Positions 47,798 to 55,121 of a stretch of DNA of 62,820 nucleotides are shown piece by piece (position 1 is the first letter of the stretch; the number at the start of each line of letters is the position of its first letter). Origin of the DNA: Clostridiales bacterium. GTDB taxonomy: Bacteria; Bacillota; Clostridia; Oscillospirales; Acutalibacteraceae. The notes beneath the pieces were generated by a model. The model was not told where the DNA came from and did not search any database. It saw only the letters and a list, made by a program, of their open reading frames with translations. Both the position numbers and the translations under genes were made by a program. Location of the stretch: the NCBI GenBank assembly GCA_022800315.1, contig JAAWQC010000011.1:1-62820 (forward strand). Reading direction: 5' to 3'.

Positions 47798-48589
47798 TCA
47801 GCAGTAGCCGTACAGACCGCGCACCGATGCTTCGCCGGCATTGACCGTGATCAGCCCGCCGTCCAGCGCGCGGACCAGCAGGCGGCCGTCCACGTCCACG
47901 CCGACAGCCTCCCCCTCCAGCGGAGGCGCGCCGTCGGTCGGATGAATCCGTACCGACCGGCCCACCGTAACGCAGCGGGAGAGGAATTCCGGCAGGAGGG
48001 GACGAAAGCCCGACGCGCCGTGTTGTTCCCACAAAGAGCAAAGCTCCCCGCCCACGGCGAGGGCGGTTTCTTCCAGCGCCGGGGCAAAACCGCGGCACAG
48101 ACGCACCGAAACGGCGTGAGGCAGACCTGCCTGATCAAAATCACACTGGTCCTGCAGCAGGTTGATGCCGATGCCCGCCACCGCGAAACCAGAGGAACCC
48201 ACCAGACAAGTTTCACATAAGATGCCGCAAATCTTCCGCCCGCTGCATATGATATCATTGGGCCACTTGATTCCATAGGGATCGGGATGGTCCTCATCGG
48301 GCCCCGCCAGCCTGTCCAGCGCCCGCACCACCGCCAGTCCGCTCAGCAGCGGCAACAGCGCCAATGGTTCGCCCATCGGGCCGTCCCGCAGCAATACCGA
48401 CATGGCCAGCGTCGCGCCGTCGGGCGCGGTCCAGCTCTTGCCCAGCCGCCCCCGTCCCGCCGTCTGCCGGCCGGTGCAGCACACAGTCCCGTGGGGCAGG
48501 GACGCGCCGTGGTCCTTCAGATAATGGTTGGTGGAGCCCACCTCGCTGAGACGGATCAGGCGCGGCAGTCCCGCCGCCGGCCCGCTCAT
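47798..48589 (-). CDS. birA: Biotin-[acetyl-CoA-carboxylase] ligase, catalytic type
   Basis: It activates biotin with ATP and attaches it to carboxylase carrier proteins. The 263-residue protein begins at the catalytic domain (EVGSTNHYLKDHG; GRQTAGRGRLGKSWTAP; KWPNDIICSGRKICGILCE) and has the SH3-like C-terminal domain. It lacks the N-terminal DNA-binding wing, so it is not a BirA-type repressor. ATG overlaps the stop of the upstream phosphodiesterase gene (ATGA). Confidence 0.94.
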   Translation of the reverse strand: MSGPAAGLPRLIRLSEVGSTNHYLKDHGASLPHGTVCCTGRQTAGRGRLGKSWTAPDGATLAMSVLLRDGPMGEPLALLPLLSGLAVVRALDRLAGPDEDHPDPYGIKWPNDIICSGRKICGILCETCLVGSSGFAVAGIGINLLQDQCDFDQAGLPHAVSVRLCRGFAPALEETALAVGGELCSLWEQHGASGFRPLLPEFLSRCVTVGRSVRIHPTDGAPPLEGEAVGVDVDGRLLVRALDGGLITVNAGEASVRGLYGYC

Positions 48590-49086
48590 CTTGCGCCTCC
48601 CGCCTGCCGGTCGTCCCGGTTGGGGACGAGGGAGGTGACCACGCCGGCGGGGGTGATGTCCACGATCCCATAGGTGCCGCCATAGCCGAGACTGCCGGGA
48701 TTCATCAAATACAGCCCGTCCTCATAATCGGTGAGGGGCTGGTGCGTGTGGCCGAACAACAGGATATCGGCCCCCCGTTCGCGGGCGGCACAGACCACGT
48801 CGTACAGGCCCATTTTTACCCGGTAGCCGTGGCCGTGGGTGAGGAACACCCGTTTGCCGCTCAGCAGAAGCTCTTGGGTCAGGGGATAGGCCCGCCCTGC
48901 GCTCCAGTCGTTGTTGCCCCGTATCAGGTGAAATTCCCGATCGGGATAGGCAGACGCGGCGGCCTCCGCTTCCCGTACGCCGTCTCCCAGATGAAGCACC
49001 ACACGGGCGGTCGGCTGGGCTTCCACGGCGCGGCAGAGCGCCTGCTCATCCCCGTGGGTGTCGGATATCACCAGCACGCGCATCAT
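48586..49086 (-). CDS. YfcE/MJ0936-type phosphodiesterase
   Basis: A 166-residue metallophosphoesterase: VLVISDTHGDEQA, LHLGDG, RGNNDW, THGHGY and LFGHTHQP give all metal ligands. Relatives cleave phosphodiesters with Mn or Co; the natural substrate is unsettled. The start is one of two adjacent ATGs (49086/49083) after AAAGGAGCGAAG. It is translationally coupled to birA. Confidence 0.92.
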   Translation of the reverse strand: MMRVLVISDTHGDEQALCRAVEAQPTARVVLHLGDGVREAEAAASAYPDREFHLIRGNNDWSAGRAYPLTQELLLSGKRVFLTHGHGYRVKMGLYDVVCAARERGADILLFGHTHQPLTDYEDGLYLMNPGSLGYGGTYGIVDITPAGVVTSLVPNRDDRQAGGAR

Positions 49087-49188
49087 CTTCGCTCCTTTTT
49101 TCTTCATAACCTCAGAGATTTTATCATAAGTATAGCACAGGTGTTCCCCCGTTAGGAAGGGGCTCCTGTCAGAAAGGGGGATTCTGTC

Positions 49189-49446
49189 ATGGCACAGAAC
49201 GGTTACACACCCGATCAATTGGAGGCGCTGCTCCAATACGCCAGCAAAAAACTGGGCACCACGCCCGACCAGCTGAAAAAAACGGTCAGTACGGGCGGCG
49301 TGGACGCGCTGGCGTCTTCCCTGTCGCCGCAGGAGGCGTCGAAAATGAAAGCGGTGGTCGGCGATCAAAAGAAAGCCGAAGAGTTTTTGAAATCACCCCA
49401 GGCACAGCAGCTGATACAGAAAATGCTGGGCAACCAGGGGAAATAA
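49189..49446 (+). CDS. Small helical protein, unknown (cluster 1 of 3)
   Basis: The 85-residue product has a helix-turn pattern (TPDQLEALLQYASKKLGTTP, DQLKKTVSTGGVDALASSL) resembling small DNA- or protein-binding helices, with no signal peptide. ATG follows AAAGGGGGATTCTGTC. It is followed by two other small genes on the same strand, ending in one terminator. Confidence 0.75.
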   Translation: MAQNGYTPDQLEALLQYASKKLGTTPDQLKKTVSTGGVDALASSLSPQEASKMKAVVGDQKKAEEFLKSPQAQQLIQKMLGNQGK

Positions 49447-49505
49447 AGCCTGCTGAGAGGCCGCATGGCCGGCAGTGATACGGGCGGAAAGGAACGGAAC
49501 GCGGC

Positions 49506-49907
49506 ATGGACGACAATTTAACCGATAAAATCAGCCAATTGCTCGGCTCCCCGGAGGGGATGCAGAAGATACAGTCGACGCTGGCCGCGCTGGGCATGGA
49601 CGGCGGCGGGCAGGAGGAGGCGCCGTCCGGCCCCGGGCCGGTGGTCGCCCCCGGCGTGGCGGAGGCGGCGTCCTCTCTCTCCCTTCCCGGCGGGCTGGGG
49701 GGCGGAGACGGCCTGCCCGATATGCAGATGATCGCCAAGCTGGCCCCCCTTCTGTCGGGAATGAAGGGGGACGACGATAACACCCGTCTGCTCCAGTCCC
49801 TGCGCCCCTTTCTCAGCGGTGACCGGGAAGGGCGGCTGGATGAATCCATCAAGATCATGCGCATGATGAAAATGCTGCCGATGCTCAGAGAGCAGAATCT
49901 GTTCTGA
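49506..49907 (+). CDS. Small protein, unknown (cluster 2 of 3)
   Basis: The 133-residue product has a helical N terminus (DKISQLLGSPEGMQKIQSTL), a Gly/Pro/Ala-rich linker (about 33-75) and a helical C terminus ending with a Met-rich IMRMMKMLPMLREQ. ATG follows AAAGGAACGCGGC. The N-terminal pattern resembles the first gene of the cluster. Function unknown. Confidence 0.72.
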   Translation: MDDNLTDKISQLLGSPEGMQKIQSTLAALGMDGGGQEEAPSGPGPVVAPGVAEAASSLSLPGGLGGGDGLPDMQMIAKLAPLLSGMKGDDDNTRLLQSLRPFLSGDREGRLDESIKIMRMMKMLPMLREQNLF

Positions 49908-49946
49908 ACGGCTCTGGACAGCGGTTGACGCGGGGAGGCGATACAA

Positions 49947-50279
49947 ATGGACGAGGAGATGCGGCGCATGCAGGAGGAGGCGGCCGAGCGGGTGCGCAGC
50001 ATGCAGCGCCGGGCGCGCCTGTATGTTCGGCCGGAAGAGGAACAGCATCCGCACAGGGAAGAGGGAAAACATCTCCCGGTTGCTCCGCCGGAGAAACCGG
50101 CCGCTCCCTGCGCCGCCGGGCCGCGGGAGGAGAAGCTGGCGAAAACCGGCGGGTCTTCCTTTCTCAGCGCGCTGACAGGGGACAAGGAGCGGCTGCTGCT
50201 GCTCATGCTGGCGGTCCTGCTGGTCAATAACGACGCGGATATGGAGCTGGTGGTGGCGCTGCTGTATCTGGCGATGTAG
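49947..50279 (+). CDS. Small protein with C-terminal hydrophobic helix, unknown (cluster 3 of 3)
   Basis: The 110-residue product has a charged helical N terminus (MDEEMRRMQEEAAERVRSM), a Pro/Glu-rich middle and a hydrophobic C-terminal segment (ERLLLLMLAVLLVNNDADMEL...) that may be a tail membrane anchor. ATG follows GGGGAGGCGATACAA. Function unknown. Confidence 0.7.
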   Translation: MDEEMRRMQEEAAERVRSMQRRARLYVRPEEEQHPHREEGKHLPVAPPEKPAAPCAAGPREEKLAKTGGSSFLSALTGDKERLLLLMLAVLLVNNDADMELVVALLYLAM

Positions 50280-50293
50280 GCGGGAGTACGGCA

Positions 50294-50329
50294 AAATCCC
50301 GGCGGAGGGTTTCTCCGCCGGGATTTTTT
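50294..50329. terminator. Terminator after the small-gene cluster
   Basis: A perfect 14-bp stem (AAATCCCGGCGGAG with its complement) has a 5-base loop and TTTTTT, shared with the convergent DUF4097 gene. Confidence 0.9.
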
Positions 50330-50342
50330 ATGCCGATTCTTC

Positions 50343-51317
50343 TCAGTGCTTTTGGAGCCGCACGCTGCCGGAGGTGGAGTTGGCCGAATAGGAACGGGAA
50401 CCATCCCCGTGGGTATAGGTGCTGCCGTTTCCGGTGGTCTCGAAATCCGAGTAGAATTTGCCCGACGTCGAGTGGAAATTGAGGGTGAAACCGCTGTTGG
50501 GGGGAATGCGCAGCAGGATTCCGCCGGATACCGAGTGGGCCTTCATGCCGGAGGGGGCCGCGCTGCTGTCCAGAAAGACCTCGCCGGAGGTGGTGCTGGC
50601 ATCGAGACTGCCGGTAAAGGCACCCGCCAGCCGCAGGTCGCCGGATACGGTGGAGGCTTTCATATCGGTACAGGCCATCTCGTCGCCGGAGATTTCACCG
50701 GAGGTGGTAGAGAGGGTGAGCCTGCCCATTGCCTTCAGCCCGGTCAGCCGCAAATCGCCGCTGACCGAGGTGACTTCCGCGGTATCCACATCGCCACCCG
50801 TGGAGATTTCGCCCGAGGTGGTTTTAATCTTCAGGCTGCCGGCCCGCAGCGGGTCGCTGACGATGTCGGCGGAGGTGGTGGAGATATCGAGAGAACGATA
50901 GGTTTTCTCCGGCAGATAAATTTCCAAATCGGTGGGGCGGCCGCCGAAGCTGATCAGATGGAAGCCCCCCCGCCGGTCCTGTATCGACAGGGAATCGCCG
51001 CGTTGCTCGATATTCGCCCGGTATTTTTCCGGCAGGTCGGCGTTGGCCTTCTGCACCACGCGGATTTCGCTGCCGCCCACCGTGATGTGCACACTGCCTG
51101 AGATCCAGTTGGCGCTGAGCTCGGCGATCTCCTCTTCGGTGAAGGATTGTTCCTGCACGGTGATGAAGGAGGAACGGTCGCCGCCAAACCCGAAGTCGAA
51201 ATTGAACAGGTTCCAGCTGAACTGCCGCCCCACGGCGAAGAAGACGAAGAGGGAAACGACGATAGCCAGCACGATGCTCCAAATAATAATCAGCATCAGT
51301 CCGTGACTCCTTTTCAT
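50343..51317 (-). CDS. DUF4097-type beta-repeat membrane protein
   Basis: The 324-residue protein has an N-terminal membrane helix (about 8-28) and an extracellular domain of regularly repeated beta segments alternating TTSGEI and SVSGDL (about 145-310), the usual DUF4097/adhesin-like beta-helix. Such proteins are usually encoded with a PadR regulator and a DUF1700 protein and probably sense or shield the envelope. ATG overlaps the DUF1700 stop. Confidence 0.85.
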   Translation of the reverse strand: MKRSHGLMLIIIWSIVLAIVVSLFVFFAVGRQFSWNLFNFDFGFGGDRSSFITVQEQSFTEEEIAELSANWISGSVHITVGGSEIRVVQKANADLPEKYRANIEQRGDSLSIQDRRGGFHLISFGGRPTDLEIYLPEKTYRSLDISTTSADIVSDPLRAGSLKIKTTSGEISTGGDVDTAEVTSVSGDLRLTGLKAMGRLTLSTTSGEISGDEMACTDMKASTVSGDLRLAGAFTGSLDASTTSGEVFLDSSAAPSGMKAHSVSGGILLRIPPNSGFTLNFHSTSGKFYSDFETTGNGSTYTHGDGSRSYSANSTSGSVRLQKH

Positions 51318-51973
51318 CGGTCATCCTCCTTCATGGCGAGAATACCGCGAATAATGCCTTCGACGGCAGCGGCCATAATAAAGATCAGCCAGGAGAACGG
51401 CCAGATTCCGAACAGAAAGCTGGCCCCCAGGTAGATCACCACCGTCAGGCACCAGAAAGCGGAGCGGAAGGAGTGATAGTCGCTTCGGCGCCGGCCGTTG
51501 ACCGACCGCCACTCCTTGAAATCCTCCACCACTGTGTCGGCGTTCTTGACGTATACCGGGCGGGACATGTGATTAAAGATGAGCAGCCCGGTGGCGACGG
51601 CGACCAGGGCGAACATCGCCAGTACGCCCAGCGTGTCCTGATGCAGGAGCTCGCTGAACAGGATCACCATAAACGGGCTGAGGATATACAGCATCACGGC
51701 AATGGCGGTGACGGCGGCTCGGCGGGTTCGATACTGCTGCGGTTCCGGCGCGAGAGGGGAGGGCTCCTGGATGCTGCGCACCAGCTCATCCAGATCGCCC
51801 ATGCCGGCGATCACGGCGTCGAAGGCTTCCTCTTCGCTGCGGCCCTGCCGCAGCAGGTCATTGTATTTGTCTACCAGGTTAGAAAACAGCTCTTCCTTCA
51901 GCTCCATGACCTTGACGGTCCTGGGTACTTCGGCAAAGGCCTGCTCCAGAAAATCACGGATACGGTCAATCAT
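51314..51973 (-). CDS. DUF1700-like membrane protein
   Basis: The 219-residue protein has an N-terminal soluble helical domain (about 1-75; SEEEAFDAVIAGMGDLDELV, the 'permease prefix'/DUF1700 pattern) and four membrane helices. It overlaps padR at its start and the DUF4097 gene at its end, so the three are translationally coupled. Confidence 0.85.
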   Translation of the reverse strand: MIDRIRDFLEQAFAEVPRTVKVMELKEELFSNLVDKYNDLLRQGRSEEEAFDAVIAGMGDLDELVRSIQEPSPLAPEPQQYRTRRAAVTAIAVMLYILSPFMVILFSELLHQDTLGVLAMFALVAVATGLLIFNHMSRPVYVKNADTVVEDFKEWRSVNGRRRSDYHSFRSAFWCLTVVIYLGASFLFGIWPFSWLIFIMAAAVEGIIRGILAMKEDDR

Positions 51974-52310
51974 TGCGGGTCTCCCCTTCCAATATCAGTC
52001 GGTCGATCAGGGCGCGGGCGTTCATCCATTCCTCCACGTTGGCGTCATAACGGGCACGGCCCTGGGAGGTGATAGAGTAATAGCGCCGGCGGGCGCCGGT
52101 GGTTTCATCCCCCCAGTAGGAGAGGATGCAACCGCTCTGTTCCAGGCGGCGGAAGGCGGTGTACAGGGTCGCCTCCTTGAGTTCGTACTGGTTGCCGGTA
52201 GCCTCCTGTATGGCTTTGTTGATCTCGTATCCGTAGCTGTCCCGGCCGAGAAGCTGGCGGAGGATAATGGTTTCGGTGTGGCCCCGTATCATATCCGAGG
52301 CGATAGACAT
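51966..52310 (-). CDS. PadR-family transcriptional regulator
   Basis: A 114-residue winged-helix protein (IILRQLLGRDSYGYEINKAIQE; ELKEATLYTAFRRLEQSG; RRRYYSITSQGR). ATG 52310 is chosen among three near starts because AGGTG lies 6 bases before it. It leads the three-gene operon and probably autoregulates; the ATATAC/GTATAT inverted pair flanking its promoter is a candidate site. Confidence 0.92.
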   Translation of the reverse strand: MSIASDMIRGHTETIILRQLLGRDSYGYEINKAIQEATGNQYELKEATLYTAFRRLEQSGCILSYWGDETTGARRRYYSITSQGRARYDANVEEWMNARALIDRLILEGETRND

Positions 52311-52335
52311 GTGCATCACCTACTTTCTGACATAT

Positions 52336-52364
52336 ACGATAACACAATATACCTCATCTGTCAA
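52336..52364 (-). promoter_or_regulatory. Promoter of the padR operon
   Basis: TTGACA (52359-52364), a 17-base spacer and TATCGT (52336-52341) on the minus strand. Confidence 0.7.
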
Positions 52365-52820
52365 TGTATATAATGCAGCAGAATATTGCTGTGGGTAGAG
52401 TAATATTTTCCACTATCCCATCCGGCTGCCTGACGGTCAGCTGTGTGGGTACATAAGGAACGAATCCCACGTCCAGCCTGATGGCTTCGCAGTACGCAGT
52501 AACGGGTTGGCCATCGCGGAGGAAGGCGACGATTTCGACACCCTATTCGCCCACGCCGATCTGACGATGTACCGGGCAAAAATCAGGGAAAGAAGTGGTG
52601 GGAGCTGTGGAAGGCGGACAGGGAATCGTGAATAACAGCAAAAACCGGAGTGCCTGCGGGCGCTCGGATTTACTATACGTATAAATCACATTTAATTGTA
52701 CGGATAATCATCTGCGTATCCCATCGAATCCTAGCTGTACGATAGAGGCACGCCCCCCCTTTACAGGCGGACAGCTCATCTTTGCTTTCTCTACCGCGGG
52801 AGTCAACACGACAGCGCGAT
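52365..52820. other. Intergenic region between padR and the glycosidases
   Basis: About 450 bases. It contains the GGDEF remnant at 52484-52631; the rest (52632-52820) shows nothing I recognise. Confidence 0.5.
52484..52631 (+). pseudogene. Remnant of a GGDEF (diguanylate cyclase) C terminus
   Basis: The frame reads SNGLAIAEEGDDFDTLFAHADLTMYRAK, which matches the end of GGDEF domains (S-G-A, then D-F-L-AD-MY-AK). After AK a shift of one base in a run of A (52578-52582) gives NQGKKWWELWKADRES and a stop, the natural continuation. The 5' part, with the GGDEF motif, is absent. It is a decayed fragment, not a gene. Confidence 0.6.
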
Positions 52821-52861
52821 AAAAATGGGAGATACGGCGTTTCGCCGTATCTCCCATTTTT
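52821..52861. terminator. Terminator after the alpha-galactosidase gene
   Basis: A perfect 19-bp stem (52821-52839 with 52843-52861) with a 3-base loop, starting AAAAA and ending TTTTT, so it works for the minus-strand gene. Confidence 0.9.
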
Positions 52862-52876
52862 ATGTAAGCGGCAAAC

Positions 52877-55054
52877 TCAGTCCACCTGCTCCAGGGTAAA
52901 GGATACGCTCTCGAAATCAAAAAGGCGGGGCAGGGCCAGCCCGGCGTACATCAGCTCGTCGCCGTAGAACTCGCCGTCCAGCTCCTCGATGCGGTAGCGG
53001 GCGTCCGGGTCGAGGCCCTGCAGCTTCACCCGGTCCTGGGGCCACGCGGGCTTGCCCAGCTTCTGCACGTAGATGGCGAAGGCCCGCTTTTTATCGGGGG
53101 AGACGAACATCCAGGCGCAGCCGTCCGCCGTAAAGGGATTGATCAGACGGAAGAAGTCGCCCTGGGTGACCAGGGGGGCGATCCGCTTATACAGGGCGGT
53201 CTGGTTTTTGATCTCCGCCCGTTCCTCGTCGGTCAGGTGCAGGGGGTTGAGCTCATACCCGAAGGAGGCGCTCATTGCCACCCGGGCGCGGGTCACATAG
53301 GGGGTGCTTCGCAGCATCTGATGGTTGGGAGAGGCGGAGATATGAGCGGTCATGCACTGGGGCGGATACACCATCGACGTGCCGTATTGGATTTTCAGCC
53401 GCTCGATGGCGTCCGAGTCGTCACTGGTCCAGGTCTGCGGCATATAGTACAGCATGCCCGCATCAAACCGTCCGCCGCCGCCGGAGCAGCCCTCGATGGC
53501 CACGTGGGGGAAGCGCGTGTTGAGATACTCCAGCAGGGCGTACAGGTTGAGCATATACCGATGATAAATCTCCGGCTGCCGGTCGGCCGGCAGGGCGGCG
53601 GAATAGGCGTCGGTGATGTGGCGGTTCATATCCCACTTCACATAGGAGATACGGTGGGAACCGAGAATGTCGCCCAGCGCTTTTTTCAGGTATTCCAGCA
53701 CGTCGTGGTTGGCCAGGTCCAGCACCATCTGGGCCCGGCCGGTGCAGTAAGGCCGGCCTTCCTTATGGATGGCCCAGTCCGGATGGGCGCGGAACAGGTT
53801 GCTGTCCTCGGATATCATCTCCGGCTCGAACCACAGGCCGAAGCTCATGCCATTCTGCTCACACCGTTCGATTATGGCGTCCAGGCCGCCAGGCAGCTTC
53901 TCTTTGAAAACCACCCAGTCACCCAGCGAGTTGCTGTCGTGGTTGCGCTTGCCGAACCAGCCGTCATCCAGCACGAAGGTGTCGATGCCCAATCCCTTGC
54001 AGCAGTCGATGATGCCGAACAGCTTTTCCTCGTTGAAGTCGAAATAGGTAGCCTCCCAGTTGTTGATGACGATGGGACGGGTTTTGCCCCGCATCTCGGT
54101 GTGTCCCAGATGATGCTTGAACACGTTGTGGAAGTTCTGGGACATCCGGTTGAGGCCCTGGTCGGTATAGGTCAGCACCGCCTCGGGTGTGACGAACTCC
54201 TCACCCGGCTCCAGCTTCCACGCGAAGTCGAAGGGGTTGATCCCCAGCTGGAAGCGGGTGGAATCGAAGCTGTCCACCTCAGCGGAGATGACGAAGTTGC
54301 CGCTGTAGATCAGGGTGGCGGCGTAGGCTTCGCCCGCGAATTCAGTGGTCTCTTTGTTCACCAGCGCGGCGAAAGGGTTGTGCTGGTGGCTGGAAGCGCC
54401 CCGGCGGCTCTCCACCGACTGGATGCCGTGGCGGAGGGGGGTGCGGTCCATCTGCCGCTCGCGGATGTGGGAACCGTACAGGCCGATCATCTCAAAATCG
54501 GCGCGGGGCAGATCCACGCTGGCACTCAGCGCCCGGGTGAGCTTGAGGGGCTGGCCGGTCTTGTTCAGGATGCGGGCGCTGCGGGCGATGACGTCCTGTT
54601 CCTCGAACAGGGAGTAACTCACCACCACCTCCAGCTTGTTGTACTCGTCCCACAGGGTCAGCTCCAGCGTGCAATCGGCGCCGTCCAGATGGGGCAGGCC
54701 CGGCAGCGCGGGTTTGCCGTCCAGGATGACGTGGGATTTGTATTTCAGGTCGATCAGGCGGCTGCCGTCGGGAAATTCCACCTGCATTGCCGGCGAGCGG
54801 TAGTCGCCGCCGCCGTAAACGGGGTATTCGGTGGGGATCAGGTCCAGGCTGTGATCTCGGTCGGGTGCGCCGGGATAGTTGGGGGAAAAGCCGGAGCCGT
54901 ACACCCGCAGCAGGCGGGACAGGTCGGTGTGATGGAGGCGCTTGCCCCAGTACTGACTGTGGAGGTAATCGTGATCGTACAAGCCAAAGACGACCGAGGT
55001 ATTTTGGGTATCCAGAAAAAAGGTACGCGTTTCGGGCGCGAAGGAAATCGGCAT
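52877..55054 (-). CDS. Alpha-galactosidase, GH36
   Basis: It releases terminal alpha-galactose from raffinose-type sugars or galactomannan. The 725-residue product has the GH36 layout: N-terminal beta domain, central barrel with DDGWFGKRNHDSNSLGDW and LWFEPEMIS, nucleophile Asp475 in KWDMNRH, acid/base Asp in the DDSD cluster (545-548), and a C-terminal beta domain. There is no signal peptide, so it acts inside the cell. It lies 67 bases after the GH20 gene and is probably co-transcribed. Confidence 0.95.
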   Translation of the reverse strand: MPISFAPETRTFFLDTQNTSVVFGLYDHDYLHSQYWGKRLHHTDLSRLLRVYGSGFSPNYPGAPDRDHSLDLIPTEYPVYGGGDYRSPAMQVEFPDGSRLIDLKYKSHVILDGKPALPGLPHLDGADCTLELTLWDEYNKLEVVVSYSLFEEQDVIARSARILNKTGQPLKLTRALSASVDLPRADFEMIGLYGSHIRERQMDRTPLRHGIQSVESRRGASSHQHNPFAALVNKETTEFAGEAYAATLIYSGNFVISAEVDSFDSTRFQLGINPFDFAWKLEPGEEFVTPEAVLTYTDQGLNRMSQNFHNVFKHHLGHTEMRGKTRPIVINNWEATYFDFNEEKLFGIIDCCKGLGIDTFVLDDGWFGKRNHDSNSLGDWVVFKEKLPGGLDAIIERCEQNGMSFGLWFEPEMISEDSNLFRAHPDWAIHKEGRPYCTGRAQMVLDLANHDVLEYLKKALGDILGSHRISYVKWDMNRHITDAYSAALPADRQPEIYHRYMLNLYALLEYLNTRFPHVAIEGCSGGGGRFDAGMLYYMPQTWTSDDSDAIERLKIQYGTSMVYPPQCMTAHISASPNHQMLRSTPYVTRARVAMSASFGYELNPLHLTDEERAEIKNQTALYKRIAPLVTQGDFFRLINPFTADGCAWMFVSPDKKRAFAIYVQKLGKPAWPQDRVKLQGLDPDARYRIEELDGEFYGDELMYAGLALPRLFDFESVSFTLEQVD

Positions 55055-55121
55055 GGGTATCGCTCCTTTAATATGTATTGCAATAAAGAATGATCGGCGC
55101 TGCCGCCGCAGAAGATGAGAA

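Noticed and set aside
52877-55093. Long plus-strand frame (about 600 codons) opposite the alpha-galactosidase
   Set aside because: Antisense shadow of a clear GH36 gene with catalytic motifs in the other strand.
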